Both the position numbers and the translations under genes were made by a program. From contig JAJEKV010000045.1 in NCBI GenBank assembly GCA_021234155.1, positions 1,823,474-1,887,473 of the forward strand: DNA of 64,000 nt, written 5' to 3'. The notes under the pieces are model-generated. The model saw only the letters and a program-made list of their open reading frames with translations. It was not told where the DNA came from and did not search any database. Shown piece after piece: positions 47,459-57,958 of this stretch. The stretch is from Isoetes taiwanensis. Its lineage: Eukaryota; Streptophyta; Lycopodiopsida; Isoetales; Isoetaceae. Position 1 is the first letter of the stretch, and every line of letters begins with the position of its first letter.

Positions 47459-48288
47459 TTAGGATTCGCTATAGATATGCTCAAAGTCATTAAGAAAGTC
47501 GGCCATGTCGAGCAGGGAAACATTCATCTTAAAGAAGGAGTTTCTCTTAATGCCTTGAGAATTACCATTAATTTGAAGGAGCTGGGGGAAATGATCAGAA
47601 ATGGTGAAGCCATTAAGATTGGAAACTCTATCACAACTATGCCAAAAGTTCTCACTAACATAGAATCTATTATGAAGACAAAGAATAGGATCATCAATTC
47701 TATGATTGGACCAGCTATAAGAATTAGGCTGAGTTCTAGCAAGCTTGAGGTCATGACTGAACAAAAGGTGACTCCAGGAATTGGCCTCTTGATTGGTGAG
47801 AGGTCTGAAGTTGGTACTCCTCATGAAATCATGAGTGACCATATTAAAGTCACCAGCCATAATGCAATTCTCATAAGGAATTCTGTCTAGACTGTTCCTA
47901 ATACAGTTCCACAAAGAACTCCTTTCTCCAGGATGGTGCTGGGCAGAAATGTTAACAAAGGCATATTTCTTAAAATTAATATCTCCATGAAGAATCTGCC
48001 ATCTGCCACAACTAGCATTCATCATCTAAATGTTAGAAATATTTAGGCTATCTCTCCAAGCTACAGATATCTCTGCAGAAGAATTATTAGCTCAAATAGC
48101 CCATAATTTAAAATTAGAAGGCAAAGAATAAGAAATAAGTTTTTCAAAGTCATCATCATGAAGCTTGTGTTCCTGAAAGAAAAACATGTCGCCTTTATAG
48201 AAGAAAGACAAACCTTTAATCTATCCCTTTTCACATTAGAAGTAATGCCTTGGAGATTCCAAGACACACATCTAAGGTTGATATCCAT
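47459..48288 (-). pseudogene. LINE ORF2 endonuclease domain
   Basis: The start VSWNLQGITSNVKRDRL (48230-48270) is the N-x-x-G beginning of APE-type endonucleases. Later blocks are ENCIMAGDFNMV (G-D-F-N, catalytic), YSWSN..DDPILC..R and FTISDHFPQLL (S-D-H). Blocks occur in two frames with a break near 48030. The part around the catalytic Glu (ETH/ETK) is degraded (near 48170). It is the target-nicking enzyme of the element. Confidence 0.85.
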
Positions 48289-50310
48289 AAAAGTTGGTTT
48301 TTTTAGAAATCCTTGAGCTTCTTCTAGATGGCTCAGGGGTATGCTTTCTGCTATATTTTTTTTTCTCGTGGATAGGACACAATCGCCAAGGATTTAGCTT
48401 CTCCTTCCTTTCCAAATCCTTATCAATGATATATTCCAAATAAGCTCTCAGATAAGCCGACTGATCACCGTCATAAGAATTATCTTCATGGAATTTCGAT
48501 CTTGACTCGATTGCTTGAACCTCGAGATGTCTTTTGTCTTCAATGATTTCTTCAATGATGACATTACTATTAATCTTCTTGTTACTCACCTGATCATTCC
48601 AGTGGAATGCATAATTGGGCTGGTACTATTATTTTCACCATTTTATCATTTTCTTTTGTCAGATTCACCTTTTCAAAAGTCTCCTCCTTTTTCGTGATCC
48701 TTTTGGAAATCCATTCTTTTCCTCCCTTGAGTTTGATACATAGGAGCTTTTCCTTTAGTAGTTTGATTATCATTTTTAGGCTCAAGAATAGGGATTTTAG
48801 AATAGCTGATTTTAATATCCAAGAAGGAATCCTCATCAATTTTGAACCAATATATTTCTCCCCGCTTGGAATTTATTTCCTTCATGATGCATATGGAAGG
48901 AAAATCAGTTTGGGGAATAGAAATATGGATAACTTCTCACAAGCACTCACCAATTGCCTTAAGATGATTATTGGTCCAAAACAAAGGAGGTAAATTCAAG
49001 GTGAAACCCAAGTAGTGGTGGCAATGGTTGAGAAGTTACCGATATATAGAGAGGATTCCATTTCATGATATAAACAGACAATTAGCAATGGAAGAGATCT
49101 TTCTCGTGAGAATATACTTATATGATTGCTATCCTAAATAATCTGAAAGGTTCGAATCCATCTTTAAGATAGAAAGAATTGGAATGTTATTTTTATTGAT
49201 CCGCTTTTGACTTCATATATTTGAGGACAGCTTCTAGGGAAAATGGATCAAAATTCCATGAGATGAATATTTCACATAAGCTTCTTTTTATCCCGGATTG
49301 CATAAAGATCCACAAAGTAGCCTTTTACAAAATCCTTACCATCCATATTATTAAGAGGGCACCCCCATTAGTAGAATTAAGAAGAACATTTTAAAAGAGG
49401 GAAGCGCATCATTTATCTTGTCATATTTGCCCAAGGTAGGGATTTTGACTTGAGTTTGGTGTCTAAGATCTTTGTTGATCGCTTGTCCAAATTGAGATTG
49501 ACAATCTTTGAGCGCTTTTGACATCCACATTGAGCCTTCACGAGGGTTAAAATATCCATTGAATCACAAATGGTGCAATCTTTTTGTAGGAGTCATTTTA
49601 TGCATAACGGCACCATGCTCCACTTCAATGTTCTTAAGTTCAAGAAGAGCTAAGAGAGAGAGGTCTTTTAAATTTTCCTTGAACCTTATGATTTCATGAT
49701 CGCTTGTCCTTCCCAAATAATGGAAACCAGCGAAAAGAGGCTTTAGAGTTCCAGCCCAATAGTTCAAGATCTTATGCTAAATATTTAGTTGATTGCAAAG
49801 AACCCTGACATACCTTCTTGAAAGCTTGGTTTTTCAGGCTGCAGCAATCTTCCTTAGAGTGTCCTGATTTGATTCTGATCATTTGATAGAGGAGAAGATC
49901 AAGTTCTTGAAGTTTTTTGATCATGTTTCAGACAAGATCTCGATCACTGGCTTTACCTTCAGCATATTGGTTCTCTAGTCTTATGATTTCTTCTTGACAA
50001 GCAGCAATAAGACCTTCTTTCTTAATTCCAATGCATTCAAGGGCAGACTTTTGTCGATCCCCGATAATATCAAAAGAGACCGTGAGTTCTTTCATTTTTA
50101 TTGGTCACCTTCTTTCTCCATTGTGAGAATAATCTTCCAATCTTTGTTGTCTTGGTCCAAGGTTTTGTGATCATCCATATCCTCCCATCTGCTTTTGGCG
50201 CAGAGGACTCCCCTTTGAATGCGCTTTTTAGGCCTCATTTTGGAGAACAAGAATCTCAATGGGGGCCTATACAGAGTTCTTGACGAGATTGAAGATCGAG
50301 AATACTGCAA
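48272..50310 (-). pseudogene. LINE ORF1, frame-broken
   Basis: The probable start is MRPKKRIQRG near 50240. Broken frames then give a charged, heptad-like stretch (KKEGLIAACQEEIIRLENQYAEG, near 49960-50020), a central part with DUF4283-like fragments (about 49740-48840), and a basic C-terminal tail ending RRSSRISKKTNFYGYQP just before ORF2 (48272-48589). ORF1 proteins coat LINE RNA. At least six breaks are present. Confidence 0.6.
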
Positions 50311-50559
50311 CACAACTTGAGAACTTGAGACCAAAGCAGGTGCTCCAAGAAATCGTGGTTTCTCACACCGCTTCAAGAAAGCCTCTGTGGAATTGAGCCC
50401 TCGAATGAGACATTTCCCTCCTCTCGAGAAGGAAATCACACACAAGATGTTTGTTTTCTACAAGATCGAAATTTGAAGAATCCTACCATGCTTTGCATCG
50501 CTTTCCTAGCCTGTATACCCACACTCTAATGATTAAATTGGCTTGAGGTGACAGATTAG

Positions 50560-51977
50560 TGCTGTGGATCAAGCTCGAGAATAGCAGAGGTGGCCTCTCT
50601 CCTCATCCATCGAAAGCACCCAGGCCCTATTCCCGGGCGTGTCGTGCCCAGCACCTAGTCACCATTCCTCCGACGGCACATCCTACTCTCATCCCACCTC
50701 AATTGCCGCTCTATGTGAACTTAGGCGCATGTAAGAGAGAAGTTTCTACTTTCCTCTACGAAGCTTACTATTTAAATAATCCTACTCACCGTAGACTATC
50801 ATTGCATTTACTTCTTCCCTGTAAAAGTTTCTTTTCGTCCCAAGATCTCCAACTGGCCACAATTTTAATAGATATTTGCCAGTCCCTAAATCTCGAATCC
50901 CTATAGTAGATGAAGGTAGATCATCCAGTCCAATAACCCAATAACCTGCCCAGTCTTCTAGATTATTATACCATCCCCCATGGGATTGGATCATAGATTC
51001 TTGCAAGGCTTGCCTCGGCAATCTGTGTTCTTCTAATTTTTGAATTCTACCAAAATACTCTAGTGTTTGGCAGAGGGCTTCCACTTCACGCAGATACATA
51101 TATGTTTCTACAAGCAGCATCTCATATGGGGTCTGAGTTTTAACTTCCAATTCTTCAAGCAAGAAGCGCTTTTGAACCTTTTCTACTTCATTCCACTTTG
51201 AGCGTGCAAGACCAGGACCCAGACAGTACCACTACTTGAATCAACATCCGAAACATTAATTTACGGAGATGCCAACTCCAGATATGGTTATGTCTGCAAT
51301 AACTGAGCACATGATATAGTGCGCTTAGCCCCCCCATATTCTCTTGCGAACTCCGGCATTTCATTTATAATTATTTGTGAACTCTATGCCCAAATACTTG
51401 TATGATTTTACCTGTTCCAAAATCTCTCCATCAAATTCCATATCCACTTTTTGGCGAGACCCACCACCATCACCTTCATTTTCCCTTTATTCACATTCAT
51501 ACCAACATAGACACAAAATTTCTCAAGTCCTTGAATCCTCTGGTGTTTGGGAAACAAGTACCACATCATCAGCATAAAGCAAAAGCTGTAAAACATATTT
51601 ACCTAACTGAACACCAACATCTTTCTTTGCGAGCCATGAACACCAACATCTTCCTTTGCGAGTGATGCTTCAAGCTCATCAATAAAAAGACCAAACAGAG
51701 TAGGCGATAATGGACACTCTTGTTTTACACCCACATTGCTTGGGACTTTTTCTGGGCCTTCCATTGGAAATGACAATTGCACAAACACCTTCTCATAGAG
51801 TCGCGCAACCCCCTTATGAAACTCCTTTGGAATTTCCAATCTAGTCATTTTGTCTCCTAATTTTTTACGTGACACTCTGTCGAACGCTTTGGCAAAGTCT
51901 ACGAAACAACAAAAGAGAGCTCTTCCAATGCCCTTTGCTCCTTCAGCCATCACTCTCAAAGTAAACACATTGACCAT
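50560..51977 (-). mobile_element. LINE RT fragment (non-L1 type)
   Basis: On the minus strand, 51977-51603 reads ALFCCFVDFAKAFDRVSRKKLGDKM, ARLYEKVFVQLSF and VKQECPLSPTLFGLFIDELE (RT subdomains A and B). A YADDVVLVSQTPED-type block then follows near 51550 after a frame change, then VNKGKMKVMVVG. The C-terminal part (51162-50782) has LLEELEVKTQTPYEMLLVETYMYL.EVEALCQTLEYFGRI. The pattern Q..FL...L.VK..TPY..LL.E is the same as in the element at 2071-5980, so it belongs to the same clade but a different subfamily. No clear end was found between 50450 and 50780. Confidence 0.75.
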
Positions 51978-52423
51978 ATATTTTACATGAGCAATTTCTC
52001 TCCTTTTTATGGGATGTTTTTTATATTATTTTGTGGACCATTAATCTGGAAAATATACCCCTCCATTGTGCGAGATCAACGACCTTGGATTTTTTTCGCC
52101 GAAGTTCCCTGTGCAACTTTTAATGGTGCAAAAGTGCACAGTGGTATATGCACCGTTGAAAAAATTTGAGGGCAAAAAAACGTGGAACCCAATGGTATAA
52201 AAAGCTCGGCATCAAGCACCATAGACTGCCGGAAAGAATCCTCTGTCGATACATCTCCAGCTATCTTTGAAATTCTGCACCAGATCCACATTGCCTCCAA
52301 GCCGACCTTTGTGAAAGAAAGAAAGCAAGAAAACAAAGACACAAAGGAAATATGATATGGAGCAAGCACGGGGGAGTGGTCCACGGCGAATGGGTTATTG
52401 GAATATGGCAAATATTATGTAAA
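51978..52423. other. no gene seen
   Basis: A purine/pyrimidine mix with one imperfect stem-loop (tgcaacttttaatggtgca / tgcaccgttgaaaaa, about 52110-52165). No domain was recognised. Confidence 0.35.
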
Positions 52424-53109
52424 TGTTATTCCTAAGGTCACCTAATAATATAAAGGGGCTGAGCAATAACATCAAAATTAAGGGAAACGTAACACAGTTA
52501 TAAGAACCATTGATATTTATGGAAGGGGTCGAGGCACTATCATTGGGATGATTATTAGTTGAGGGAGCAGCCTATAGATAATATCTCATATGATAAGTCA
52601 TGTAATCTAATTAAATGTAAGGAGCTATTTTGATATAAAAGGCAAATGTTTGCTAAGAAAGGCTAAAGTCATGGAAAGATTTATAAATAGAACCTAAATT
52701 TCAGTTAGAGATATCTCTACAACCAAAGCTCCGATTGAGACGACTTTACTTCATTGGAACCGGCTCGGAGTCTAGTTTCTGAATTGGGGTGACACTCTCG
52801 TAGTTCATCTGTACGAGGGAGTAATGGCCGAAAACGTGACAAGGGGTCACAAATTACTGCTACAACGACATTACAGATTTGCAGTTGCTTTCTGATCTGT
52901 GGCTACTTGGAGTAGTGAGATTAGCCTGGAGGGCCAATAATCCAGATGCCAGAGCTTTTTATTTGCCATAGCACTTGTGTTTTATTGTAACCCAGTGGAT
53001 CCGGTTGGGTGGTTAATGGTGCTGCCATATCAATTGTGCATGAATAAAGTTTCTTTAGTCCAATGTTCTATTATTTTATTGTGGGTTCTATGATTGTGTT
53101 GTTACAACA
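52424..53109 (+). repeat. possible solo LTR
   Basis: The segment begins TGTTATTCCT and ends GTTGTTACAACA. It contains a TATA box (TTTATAAATAGAAC, about 52679-52692), an AATAAAG near 53043 and a T-rich stretch downstream. This is the layout of a plant LTR (U3, TATA, polyadenylation signal). No clear target duplication was found and no second copy lies in the window, so both ends are tentative. Confidence 0.35.
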
Positions 53110-54232
53110 ACCCAAATATACATGAATCGTATCAAAATAAATCCTCCTCGTTGGGCCAGAGGATTCGAACCTCCAGGCCGCAGTGGCCTCACCAGAGCCG
53201 CAAACACCAGGACAATGCGGCAGATTTGGATTTAACACTATCCAGTCCAAATCATGAAACAAGCCTTTCAACCAACAACAAACATTTCACACCGATGGCT
53301 GCGCAGGCACACCCTCAGGAATCCGTGCCTTTTAGCTTTTCCTGGAAGTCTCGTCTGGATGCCCTGCCTGCAAGCCACACATATGCAATAACGCAGAGGC
53401 CTAGAGCGGCTTCACAACCCATTTTTGCCAAAGACCATACAATCAGGCACAATCAGGCTAATTGCATCTGCACCAGAAGCAAAGTTTTGGCGATGGAGCA
53501 GGGCCCTGGAGTTTCGGCATGCAAACGCAGTTGTTTGAGTCTATCCAGTCCCTACAAAAGGCAAGCTATCTTTCTTCTTTTAGAAATCATTGCCAGGAAT
53601 GCCATCCAAAAACCCAAAAAAGCAACGTGAACTTTGAACTTTAAGTGCAACTAAGCTGCTCAAACCCTGCAAAATGTACGATCTGACATACAATACAATA
53701 CGAGAATCATATTCCCAACCACTGTGAGAAAACCCTTCCGCAATAAGAAACAAATTGGGCAAACTTAATGTCGTCTTATTTCCTATGGGAAAAAATTGTC
53801 ATTATAAAATAAGACTCCATTCCCCTTGAAAGTAAGAATCTGACCAAACCTCAAACCGAATTGCGACATGTTTTATTTCCAAACCTTAAACCAAATTGAG
53901 ACATGTTTTATTTTAACATGCATAAAACCATTTATTTTATTTGCTTATGTGTCCCGAGTAAAATGGCCATGATGTAAGACACAACCGTAGTGGAAAATCA
54001 CTCTTAATGAATAACGTACACAATTATTAGGGTTATGCATTAGTAACACATTTTCCAAGTACTCAGTTGAAACTCTGTAATCTGCATCTGTACTAACACT
54101 TTATCCAAGTAATCAGTTGAAACAATGTAATCTGCGTCATCAAGAAAAAAGAAACAAAATAAGCATCGTCTACAAAATAAGTGGGTAAAAATGACAACAT
54201 ACTGCATAAAATAATGTTCGTTAGTTATGCAT
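53110..54232. other. no gene confirmed; pol III B-box-like motif
   Basis: On the minus strand at about 53150-53180 the string GGAGGTTCGAATCCTCTGG has the form of a tRNA T-arm (B box). No matching acceptor stem or D arm lies upstream, so it is not a tRNA gene; a SINE remnant is possible. A 178-codon plus-strand frame (53094-53630) has no known domain. The phrase '(c/t)caagtaatcagttgaaac' occurs twice (about 54055, 54104). Confidence 0.35.
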
Positions 54233-54488
54233 TTAGCAGCTGTCTTTGGTCAACATCTTCTCGAACAGTGCTGATGAACACCTTTCCAATATCAGTATAT
54301 TCATAAATGGCAATAGTTCAGGTGAAACATCAAAATATTTACTAGCAACCCTTTGAATTGTTTCCTTAAATAACATACATGGCTCTATTTGGCTTACAGT
54401 TCCACAAGGGATCTCAAGTTGGCCAGAAACTCTGGCTATGTACCCAATCATCATGATAATCTGGACTTTGACGTGTACATGCTTGCTC
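54233..54488 (-). CDS. unrecognised exon-like open frame
   Basis: The minus-strand sequence at 54489-54505 (TTTTTTATTTCTTGCAG) is a textbook plant 3' splice site. It is followed by an open 84-codon frame, SKHVHVKVQIIMMIGYIARVSGQ...KMLTKDSC, ending in a TAA/TAG context at 54233. It lies about 135 bp downstream of the last recognised SLT1-like codon in the same orientation, so it may be a terminal exon of that gene or of an alternative transcript, or part of the 3' UTR. I do not recognise the protein. Confidence 0.4.
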
Positions 54489-54622
54489 TGCAAGAAATAA
54501 AAAATCAGACTCCCTTTGTACAATAAACTACCAAACACAAAAAGTACATAAAAAGCACAAAAACTAACAAATAAGCCACAAGGAGATCATAATAAAACAA
54601 TAGTTGCAATGCAGCCACTAAA

Positions 54623-56570
54623 CTAACTGCAATTCAAAAGCAAGCCTTCTATTAACAAATTGATTACTAATTCCATCCAGGGTAGAGCTTCACCATGACT
54701 TGATTGGGGGGCTAGGAACACCCGTACTTCTCTCTCCTCGGAAAAGCTATGGTGCTTAGGCACAAAAATTTCAAGGCCAGCAAGTTCATCTCTGTAAACA
54801 GCTTTCAATTCTGCATTGTCTGGTATCCTCGTAGCAAGATCAATCTCTCTCACGAATTCACCAGGTGGACAATGCTCAGAATTTGGGTCCGTGAGCTTGA
54901 AAGTCCTTCCTTCCCTCTTTACAAAGGCTTGCCTGCCTGTACTGATACAGTGTACCTTGACTATACCATGTGTTGCAGTATTTCGCCAAGAGACCCTCAA
55001 CCTATGTTTATCTGTCAGTGGAAGACTAACCATAATCAGATAGCCTTTGTCATCCTCATATATACTTTTGCTCCACACAGGACCCGGAGGCCTGAAGCAT
55101 CACTCCAGAGAAGCTTGAAAGCCACCAAGGATCTTCCTCAAAGTCATCCATGTTACTTGAATCTCCAGAAAAGTTTATCAGTTGAACATGAGAGTCATTA
55201 TCATTGCAAAGTGCAGAAAAAGGCTTCCTCTTTTTCTTATTTGCAGATGAAAACCCATGTAAACTGTTGTCGCCTCCTTGGCTAGGAGGACGTGTTGAAA
55301 GATTTAAGGAAGCATCTCCTCCCTGGTTTGGTGGTTGTGCAAGGTTTAAAGATGCTCCATTCAGCTTTGCGGGTGACCTAGAAGGCAACTTTTTCATAGA
55401 CCCATTCAAACCTTTGCTTTGCAACGGCAAGCCCAATCTTTCTAACTCGTGTTCTGGACCAGTTGTAGTGCGCCATTCAATAAAGGCCTCAGCATTTGGA
55501 GGAATGCAGAAGTTCAAATCCGCCCCGTTAATTCTTTCCACCTTTTCCTATCTTCCTCGCTAAACGAATGTCAAATTTGGAGATCTCACCACCTCAATTC
55601 CATGAATACATTGAGGGTTAGACAGCCCTTTATAATGCTTCCTCTGCATTCGATGTGATCGAATGAAACCTTTTTCGGCACTAAAAGGGAATTGTGGTTC
55701 ACCAAACCTAGAATGTCCATTCATATAACTCCGAAGCTGCATTTTACCAAGTGCATTTTCTGGCTTCTCCTTAAAGGCCCACATGTACATGTTCTCCATA
55801 TCATGCTGCACCAAAAAGAGATCCAGCCTGAGGTCGGATTTGTCAAGATCTCCTACTAGCAAACCCTCTCCACTGAGTTTACCTTGGCATTTATCCTTGA
55901 CAGATGGTCTAAAATAATGGTGGAAGAAGAACCATGCACCCCAGATGGTGTCGCTGCGCCTTAGCCAACGTCTACCCTTTGAAAGAGGTGAACTACTAGG
56001 ATCCTCTCCTTGGGGAGCAAGGCCAACATCAAGGCCCTCTAGTTCCTTAGGTGGTAACCACTGTCCAGATTGGATCTCATCTGCCAAAGGCAAATTGATA
56101 TCTGGAGGACCCCCTACTTCAGATAACTGCCTTGATGCTACACAATCATCATGCATGCCAGTGTCAATAGAGAGCAATGTAGATGGATTGTCAATTGCAA
56201 GTGAAGTTAACAATGTTTCTGTCATAATCCCTGCCATTTCATACAGCTTTCTATGAACTAGAAGCAAGATCCAAGTTGAAAAAGCTGATCTCAGTTCCCA
56301 CATTAGCGTCTCCCATCTTATCTATCCTTCGGATAACAGCATGATTTTCATCTTGAGTTAATAAAGATTCTGCACCCGCAACCTGCACTGCCCAAAAATT
56401 GTTCCCATTCCTGCTTGCAAGTATGACCATCTTTTGTACATAGATCCAGCAGCACTGCTAAAGAAAGCATTCTTTTCCTGATAAAAAAACACAGGCACAA
56501 AGGCTGTACCAATGGCAAAGTCTAAAAGGCAGCTTCGTTCTAGGCTCAAATAGGTAGCATCCAAGCGCAT
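54623..56570 (-). pseudogene. SLT1-like HSP20/alpha-crystallin protein, multiple frame changes
   Basis: The text follows the plant SLT1 (SODIUM- AND LITHIUM-TOLERANT 1)/HSP20-like family from end to end. It starts at ATG 56570 (MRLDATYLSLERSCLLDFAIG; a stop lies just upstream in frame). Then come GNNFWAVQVAGAESLL, HRKLYEMAGIMTETLLTSLA, IWGAWFFFHHYFRP, VFLVQHDMENMYMWAFKEKP and GKMQLRSYMNGHSR. SNPQCIHGIEVVRSPN, EEDRKRWKELTGR, the alpha-crystallin part (YEDDKGYLIMVSLPL.D..R..VSWRN..THGIVKV) and FKLTDPNSEHCPPGEF follow. Five single-base frame changes are needed, near 56440, 56300, 55562, 55532 and 55095. Family members are described as chaperone-like proteins linked to salt tolerance; function here is inferred. 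The strong protein conservation despite the shifts suggests either a very young pseudogene or uncorrected indels. Confidence 0.85.
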
Positions 56571-57252
56571 AAGCCCATCTCCAGTGCCAAGCTCTTAAAG
56601 CATAAAATTTGCATAAATTTAATTGTGTAGGCAAGGCAAATTTAACCTAATCAAACTAATCAAACAGTTCCACACCGTTCCTCATTTTTCGAAGTAAAGG
56701 GAGGCCTCCATGCTCAGAAAGGTTAAGGAATCGCGTATATGTTTCGGTCAAAAATAAAGCAGAAGACCTGGCTCCAACAGAGAATGAAGCAATGTAGAAT
56801 AGCTGATGGAATTTACCGTCAGACGAAAAAACAAAAGAGGGGCAACAAGAAGACGATAGAAGATCTCGCTTGAGCAGAAACATAAAAATAGACAGCACCG
56901 GACTTCATAACGAACCCATCCACTATTTCCTGCTACCGCCGGACCTTGAAGGTCCTGGCTATGGAGAAATGAAAGATAAGCCGAGAGACAGCTTCCAACG
57001 GCTGCGATACGTTCCTACGCAACGTGTGTCAAGCCACAACCGTGAAAATGACTCGTGTCCTTTGCGCTGTTGATTTGTTCCTCGTGCCTTGATGGGCGTT
57101 ACCTTTTATTGGACGGTTCTGATGATATCTAATTTTTCTTATTTGATCCCGGTCCATGTCACCTTGGCGGTAAATTGCAACGTTGCACGTAAAATTGTCG
57201 ATTTCTAAATATCACAGCTAATAATCATGCCCCCCTTTTAGTTGTTTTTCAG
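56571..57252 (-). other. 5' UTR and promoter region of the SLT1-like gene (likely)
   Basis: Just upstream of the ATG the minus strand reads ..TGCTTTAAG|AGCTTGG, a possible 3' splice site. A matching donor (..GATTAG|GTTAAATT) lies near 56647. The minus-strand frame 56656-56898 is open but has no known domain and may be a leader exon. No TATA box is obvious. Confidence 0.35.
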
Positions 57253-57300
57253 AATTGAATTTTACCATCCACAGAGACCAAAATAGGTTATATGCCCCGG
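57253..57300 (-). repeat. 3'-end stub of the pentanucleotide-tailed LINE
   Basis: GAATTGAATTTTACCATCCA followed by cagagaccaaaataggttatatg matches the 3' terminal phrases at 2071 (ttagcatccacggagaccaactggcttatg) and 33745 (ttatcatccatcgaagacaattagcctatg). It breaks off after about 45 bp, so it is a very short 5'-truncated copy, or the rest is unrecognisable. Confidence 0.55.
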
Positions 57301-57648
57301 GAAATTTTTCCCCTACTGTAGGATTTTTTCCTACACAATCTCACAAGGCAATTTTAAAAATTTGCCTACAAATTCCTACAAATTTCAAAGTAAACCAGCA
57401 AGTCTCTTACAATTTAAAATTTGACTCAGAAATTAGTTTTTCCTCAAAAGTATATTAAAAATAAATTCATAGCTTAACAATATTAAAATCCGATCCAAAA
57501 TTTGATCCAGATACTATTTTATGCCAAAATACAATATAATTAGCATGACAAAAAAGATAATTTCAGCAACAAGTATATTTAAGCGCAACATGCATTATAA
57601 TTAGCCACGATCAAAAGGCTCTATGTATAGATCAATTATCCGGATCAT
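57301..57648. other. no gene seen
   Basis: AT-rich, with 'cctacaaattcctacaaatttc'-type short repeats. Nothing was recognised. Confidence 0.4.
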
Positions 57649-57958
57649 CATCCTCATTTCTTTCATTATCACTTTTCAAGACGAATTGTTGGTTGATGAG
57701 AAGATATGCCTAAATTTTTTGCTTGATTTCCATATTCCAATGACCTCTTCAGAACCAAAGTCTTCAAGAATCTCCATGCTTGGAGCTTCAATAGAAACTC
57801 GCATCCTCATTTCTTTCATTATCACATGCTCGAAGACGCACTTTGTTGGTTGATGAGAAGATATGCCTAAATTTTTTGCTTGATTTCCATATTCCAATGG
57901 CCTCTTCAGAACCAAAGTCTTCAAGAATCTCCATGCTTGGAGCTTCAATAGAAACTCG
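57649..57958. repeat. tandem duplication of about 153-157 bp at the 3' end of the hAT gene
   Basis: The unit starting CATCCTCATTTCTTTCATTATCAC occurs at 57649-57801 (153 bp) and 57802-57958. On the minus strand both encode MRVSIEAPSMEILEDFGSEE and GIWKSSKKFRHIFSSTN. The copies differ by a 4-bp indel and a few substitutions. The duplication lies at the very C-terminus of the transposase-derived frame, so the last 50 residues are present twice but in different frames. Confidence 0.88.

Larger units (their letters stand above)
44994..50450 (-). mobile_element. L1-type LINE, nearly full length, decayed
   Basis: Minus strand, in order: ORF1 (about 50310-48270) with a coiled-coil-like N-terminal part, and ORF2 with endonuclease (48288-47460), RT (about 47400-46640), post-RT region (46692-46195), zf-RVT and a conserved C-terminal block (45613-45136). 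The 3' end is AATAAAAAAG next to a T6 run at 44994. About 5.5 kb, close to the full size of plant L1 elements. Every domain is split by stops or frame changes. It is a different subfamily from the LINEs at 16 and 32 kb. Confidence 0.8.

Noticed and set aside
53145-53240. tRNA gene on the minus strand (GGAGGTTCGAATCCTCTGG looks like a T arm)
   Set aside because: No 5' acceptor strand complementary to GGCCCAA, and no D arm or anticodon arm at the right distances. At most a tRNA-derived SINE remnant.
53094-53630. 178-codon plus-strand frame
   Set aside because: No known domain, biased Ser/His/Pro composition, starts inside the possible LTR end; nothing supports translation.
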